DNA from: Streptomyces chattanoogensis
GTDB lineage: Bacteria > Actinomycetota > Actinomycetes > Streptomycetales > Streptomycetaceae
Assembly: GCF_001294335.1 (NCBI RefSeq)
Contig: NZ_LGKG01000193.1
Coordinates: 1-14,268 of the forward strand
Length of the DNA stretch: 14,268 nt
Direction: 5' to 3'
Both the position numbers and the translations under genes were made by a program. The notes beneath the pieces were generated by a model. That model made no database searches. It saw only the letters and a list, made by a program, of their open reading frames with translations, and was not told the DNA's origin. How positions within the stretch are numbered: the first letter of the stretch is position 1; every line of letters starts with the position of its first letter. This document shows positions 13,243 through 14,268 of the stretch, in pieces.

Positions 13243-13758
13243 CTAGCGCACCCAGCCCGTGAAGGCCTGTCCGACGGTGTGGGTCTTGCCCGTCGTACGC
13301 GGCTGCGTGCCGCCGGCGACCGCGGCCGACACGGCCCGTACCAGCCAGGCGTTGACCGACAGGCCCTCGCGGCTCGCGGCCTCCTCGGCGCGCGCCTTGA
13401 GGTGCGCCGGCAGTCGCAGATTGACGCGGGCGGTGCCGCCCTCGTCGCCCTCGGCGGGCGCCTGCGCCTTGAGCGGTTCGACGGGCGCGGCCGCTTCCAT
13501 GGGGCCGCTGTCGGTGGGCGGCGGCGTCACCACGAAGTCGGGGTCCAGTCCGCGCAGCCGTACGTCGACCGAGCCGGGGGCGAGTTCGCGGGTGATGTCG
13601 TCCATCGCGGCGGAGAGCACATGGAGCATGGTCAGGCGGGTCGCCGACTCCAGGGGAGCGGTGAGCCGCTCGGCCAGCTCGCGGGCATCTTCCCCGCCGG
13701 CTTCGGCGGCCACCGCGAGTTCGCGGCGGAGGGTGTCGACATACGGAGTGAGGTCCAT
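13243..13758 (-). CDS. HicB-like ribbon-helix-helix DNA-binding protein
   Basis: This 171-residue protein has a helical N-terminal half (about 1-65; MDLTPYVDTLRRELAVAAEA), a proline-rich linker (about 73-103) and a C-terminal ribbon-helix-helix at about 109-148. The beta strand is ARVNLRLP, followed by helix AHLKARAEEAASREG and the helix beginning LSVNAWLVRAVSAAV. Proteins of this type are often labelled toxin-antitoxin HicB antitoxins, but no HicA toxin gene lies next to it. A stand-alone repressor is more likely. The ATG at 13758 has no SD site and lies six bases after a -10 box, so the mRNA is probably leaderless. An in-frame ATG at 13788 would add ten residues but falls inside the operator. 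It is likely autoregulated and the best candidate to bind the shared elements at 13768-13788 and 11820-11840. Confidence 0.85.
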   Translation of the reverse strand: MDLTPYVDTLRRELAVAAEAGGEDARELAERLTAPLESATRLTMLHVLSAAMDDITRELAPGSVDVRLRGLDPDFVVTPPPTDSGPMEAAAPVEPLKAQAPAEGDEGGTARVNLRLPAHLKARAEEAASREGLSVNAWLVRAVSAAVAGGTQPRTTGKTHTVGQAFTGWVR

Positions 13759-13764
13759 GACGTC

Positions 13765-13794
13765 ATGATGGCACCATTGAGGCGCCATGCGCAA
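13765..13794 (-). promoter_or_regulatory. Promoter of the RHH gene, leaderless transcript
   Basis: On the minus strand TTGCGC (13794-13789), an 18-base spacer and CATCAT (13770-13765) are followed, six bases on, by the ATG at 13758. Transcription would start at the initiation codon itself. The spacer is filled by the operator-like element. Confidence 0.55.
13768..13788. promoter_or_regulatory. Operator-like element in the RHH gene promoter
   Basis: The element reads ATGGCAC, six variable bases, GGCGCCAT. The same frame with the same six-base gap occurs at 11820-11840 before the ABC operon. It includes GGCACCA (13770-13776) and GGCGCCA (13781-13787), 11 bp apart, and spans the gap between -35 and -10. 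This fits autorepression by the encoded RHH protein. Confidence 0.6.
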
Positions 13795-13909
13795 GGCCGG
13801 GTGGCGTCTTGTGCGTGGCGGGGCTGGGGACGTCCGCTCTGACCTGGGGAGATGTGGAGAAGTGGGCCTGAGTCGTTGGGGCATCGCGCGTGCTTCCGGG
13901 GGCGGGGGA

Positions 13910-13969
13910 TGGTGCCGGATGGCATCGGGTGGCGTCAATCCGCGCCACTCGGCGTCATGTGATGCCATG
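13910..13969. repeat. Phased 10-bp degenerate repeat array upstream of the RHH gene
   Basis: Six consecutive 10-bp units start at 13910, 13920, 13930, 13940, 13950 and 13960, with cores TGGTGCC, TGGCATC, TGGCGTC, CCGCGCC, CGGCGTC and TGATGCC. The consensus is roughly TGGCGYC plus three variable bases. The exact 10-bp register over 60 bp resembles the array before the ABC promoter. It lies about 115 bases upstream of the RHH -35 box. Confidence 0.55.
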
Positions 13970-14043
13970 CGAGGCTGCAAGAGGGGCGGCCTGGTGCCGG
14001 GCGGTGGCGTACGCGGAGTCGTGGGGCGGAGCGAGAGAAACGA

Positions 14044-14073
14044 TTAGGCGTTGGTGCCGGCTTCGCGTACTGT
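14044..14073 (+). promoter_or_regulatory. Candidate promoter of initiator tRNA
   Basis: TTAGGC (14044-14049), an 18-base spacer and TACTGT (14068-14073) lie 12 bases before the tRNA. Spacing is ideal; the boxes match only moderately. Confidence 0.4.
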
Positions 14074-14085
14074 TGGGGCAACCGA

Positions 14086-14159
14086 CGCGGGGTGGAGCAG
14101 CTCGGTAGCTCGCTGGGCTCATAACCCAGAGGTCGCAGGTTCAAATCCTGTCCCCGCTA
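14086..14159 (+). tRNA. Initiator tRNA-Met (fMet), anticodon CAU
   Basis: A 74-nt tRNA with initiator hallmarks. The first acceptor position is unpaired (C1 opposite U72), and three consecutive G-C pairs close the anticodon stem (CTGGG, loop CTCATAA, CCCAG). The T arm is GCAGG-TTCAAAT-CCTGT with a G-U closing pair. CCA is not encoded. These features mark it as the formyl-methionine initiator, not the elongator. Confidence 0.96.
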
Positions 14160-14164
14160 CTTGT

Positions 14165-14211
14165 GCCGCAGGCCCAGTGGATATTGCATCCACTGGGCCT
14201 GCGGCTTTTTT
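14165..14211 (+). terminator. Terminator after initiator tRNA
   Basis: An 18-bp perfect stem (14165-14182 with 14188-14205) has a five-base loop and six T residues (14206-14211), starting five bases after the tRNA. This is the most canonical intrinsic terminator in the window. The remaining 57 bases to the window edge show nothing I can call. Confidence 0.95.
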
Positions 14212-14268
14212 GCGTATCTGGCGGCGCTCAGATGTGGGCCGGCGGGGGCGGGCAGGTGTAGTGGGCGG

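Larger units (their letters stand above)
13759..14085. other. Gene-free region between the RHH gene and initiator tRNA
   Basis: About 327 bases with no credible gene; frames here run antisense into the tRNA or lack ribosome sites. It contains the RHH promoter and operator (13765-13794), a phased repeat array (13910-13969), scattered further TGGTGCC copies (13992, 14052) and the tRNA promoter (14044-14073). Confidence 0.6.

Noticed and set aside
13243..13758. A HicAB toxin-antitoxin pair
   Set aside because: The HicB-like label fits only the RHH domain; no HicA-type small RNA-binding toxin gene is adjacent on either side.
13935..14144. A minus-strand 69-codon frame over initiator tRNA
   Set aside because: MNLRPLGYEPSELPSC is again translated tRNA complement.

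Overview
The window is high-GC actinobacterial chromosome and almost certainly Streptomyces. It carries an XRE/DUF5753 regulator paired with a DUF397 protein, a Streptomyces subtilisin inhibitor (SSI) family protein, tRNA genes without an encoded CCA end, GTG starts with purine-rich Shine-Dalgarno (SD) sites, and two copies of the actinobacterial ParB site GTTTCACGTGAAAC. The parS pair suggests the origin-proximal chromosome core. No IS element, prophage gene or CRISPR array is visible.

Layout. (1) Positions 1-1320: the 5' end of a minus-strand gene faces a plus-strand regulatory operon. That operon has a 21-codon leader ORF, the HTH/DUF5753 regulator and a DUF397 partner, joined by GTGA stop/start overlaps and closed by a hairpin. 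The regulator gene is AT-richer than its surroundings. (2) 1459-3750: a PhnA/YjdM zinc-ribbon protein that looks leaderless, the tandem parS sites, and an acyl-CoA synthetase with its own promoter. A 28-nt palindrome forms a shared terminator with the next, convergent gene. (3) 3751-7815 (minus): a 1354-residue sensor-like protein with two PAS regions, a histidine-kinase core lacking its key residues, a linker of about 620 disordered residues with repeated GRRRARR motifs, and two C-terminal receiver-like domains. (4) 7995-9492: an SSI family secreted inhibitor (minus), tRNA-Ser(GCU) and tRNA-Arg(ACG), each tRNA with its own strong terminator. (5) 9809-13758 (minus): a module of four genes, namely a HicB-like ribbon-helix-helix (RHH) protein, a DUF4097 beta-solenoid protein, a DrrA-type ABC ATPase and its ABC-2 permease. 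(6) 14086-14211: initiator tRNA-Met with terminator.

The most interesting structure is regulatory. The two promoters of the RHH/DUF4097/ABC module carry closely related 21-bp elements (ATGGCAC-N6-GGCGCCAT). Each also has, further upstream, an array of degenerate TGGYGCC units at about 10-bp spacing, which places them on one face of the helix. I infer that the RHH protein binds these sites, perhaps as a cooperative filament, and so co-regulates its own gene and the transporter. The other two points of note are the apparently inactive, tail-rich sensor protein and the translationally coupled leader ORF of the DUF5753/DUF397 operon.

All calls come from reading the sequence and recalling family features. 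No alignment or database search was run.
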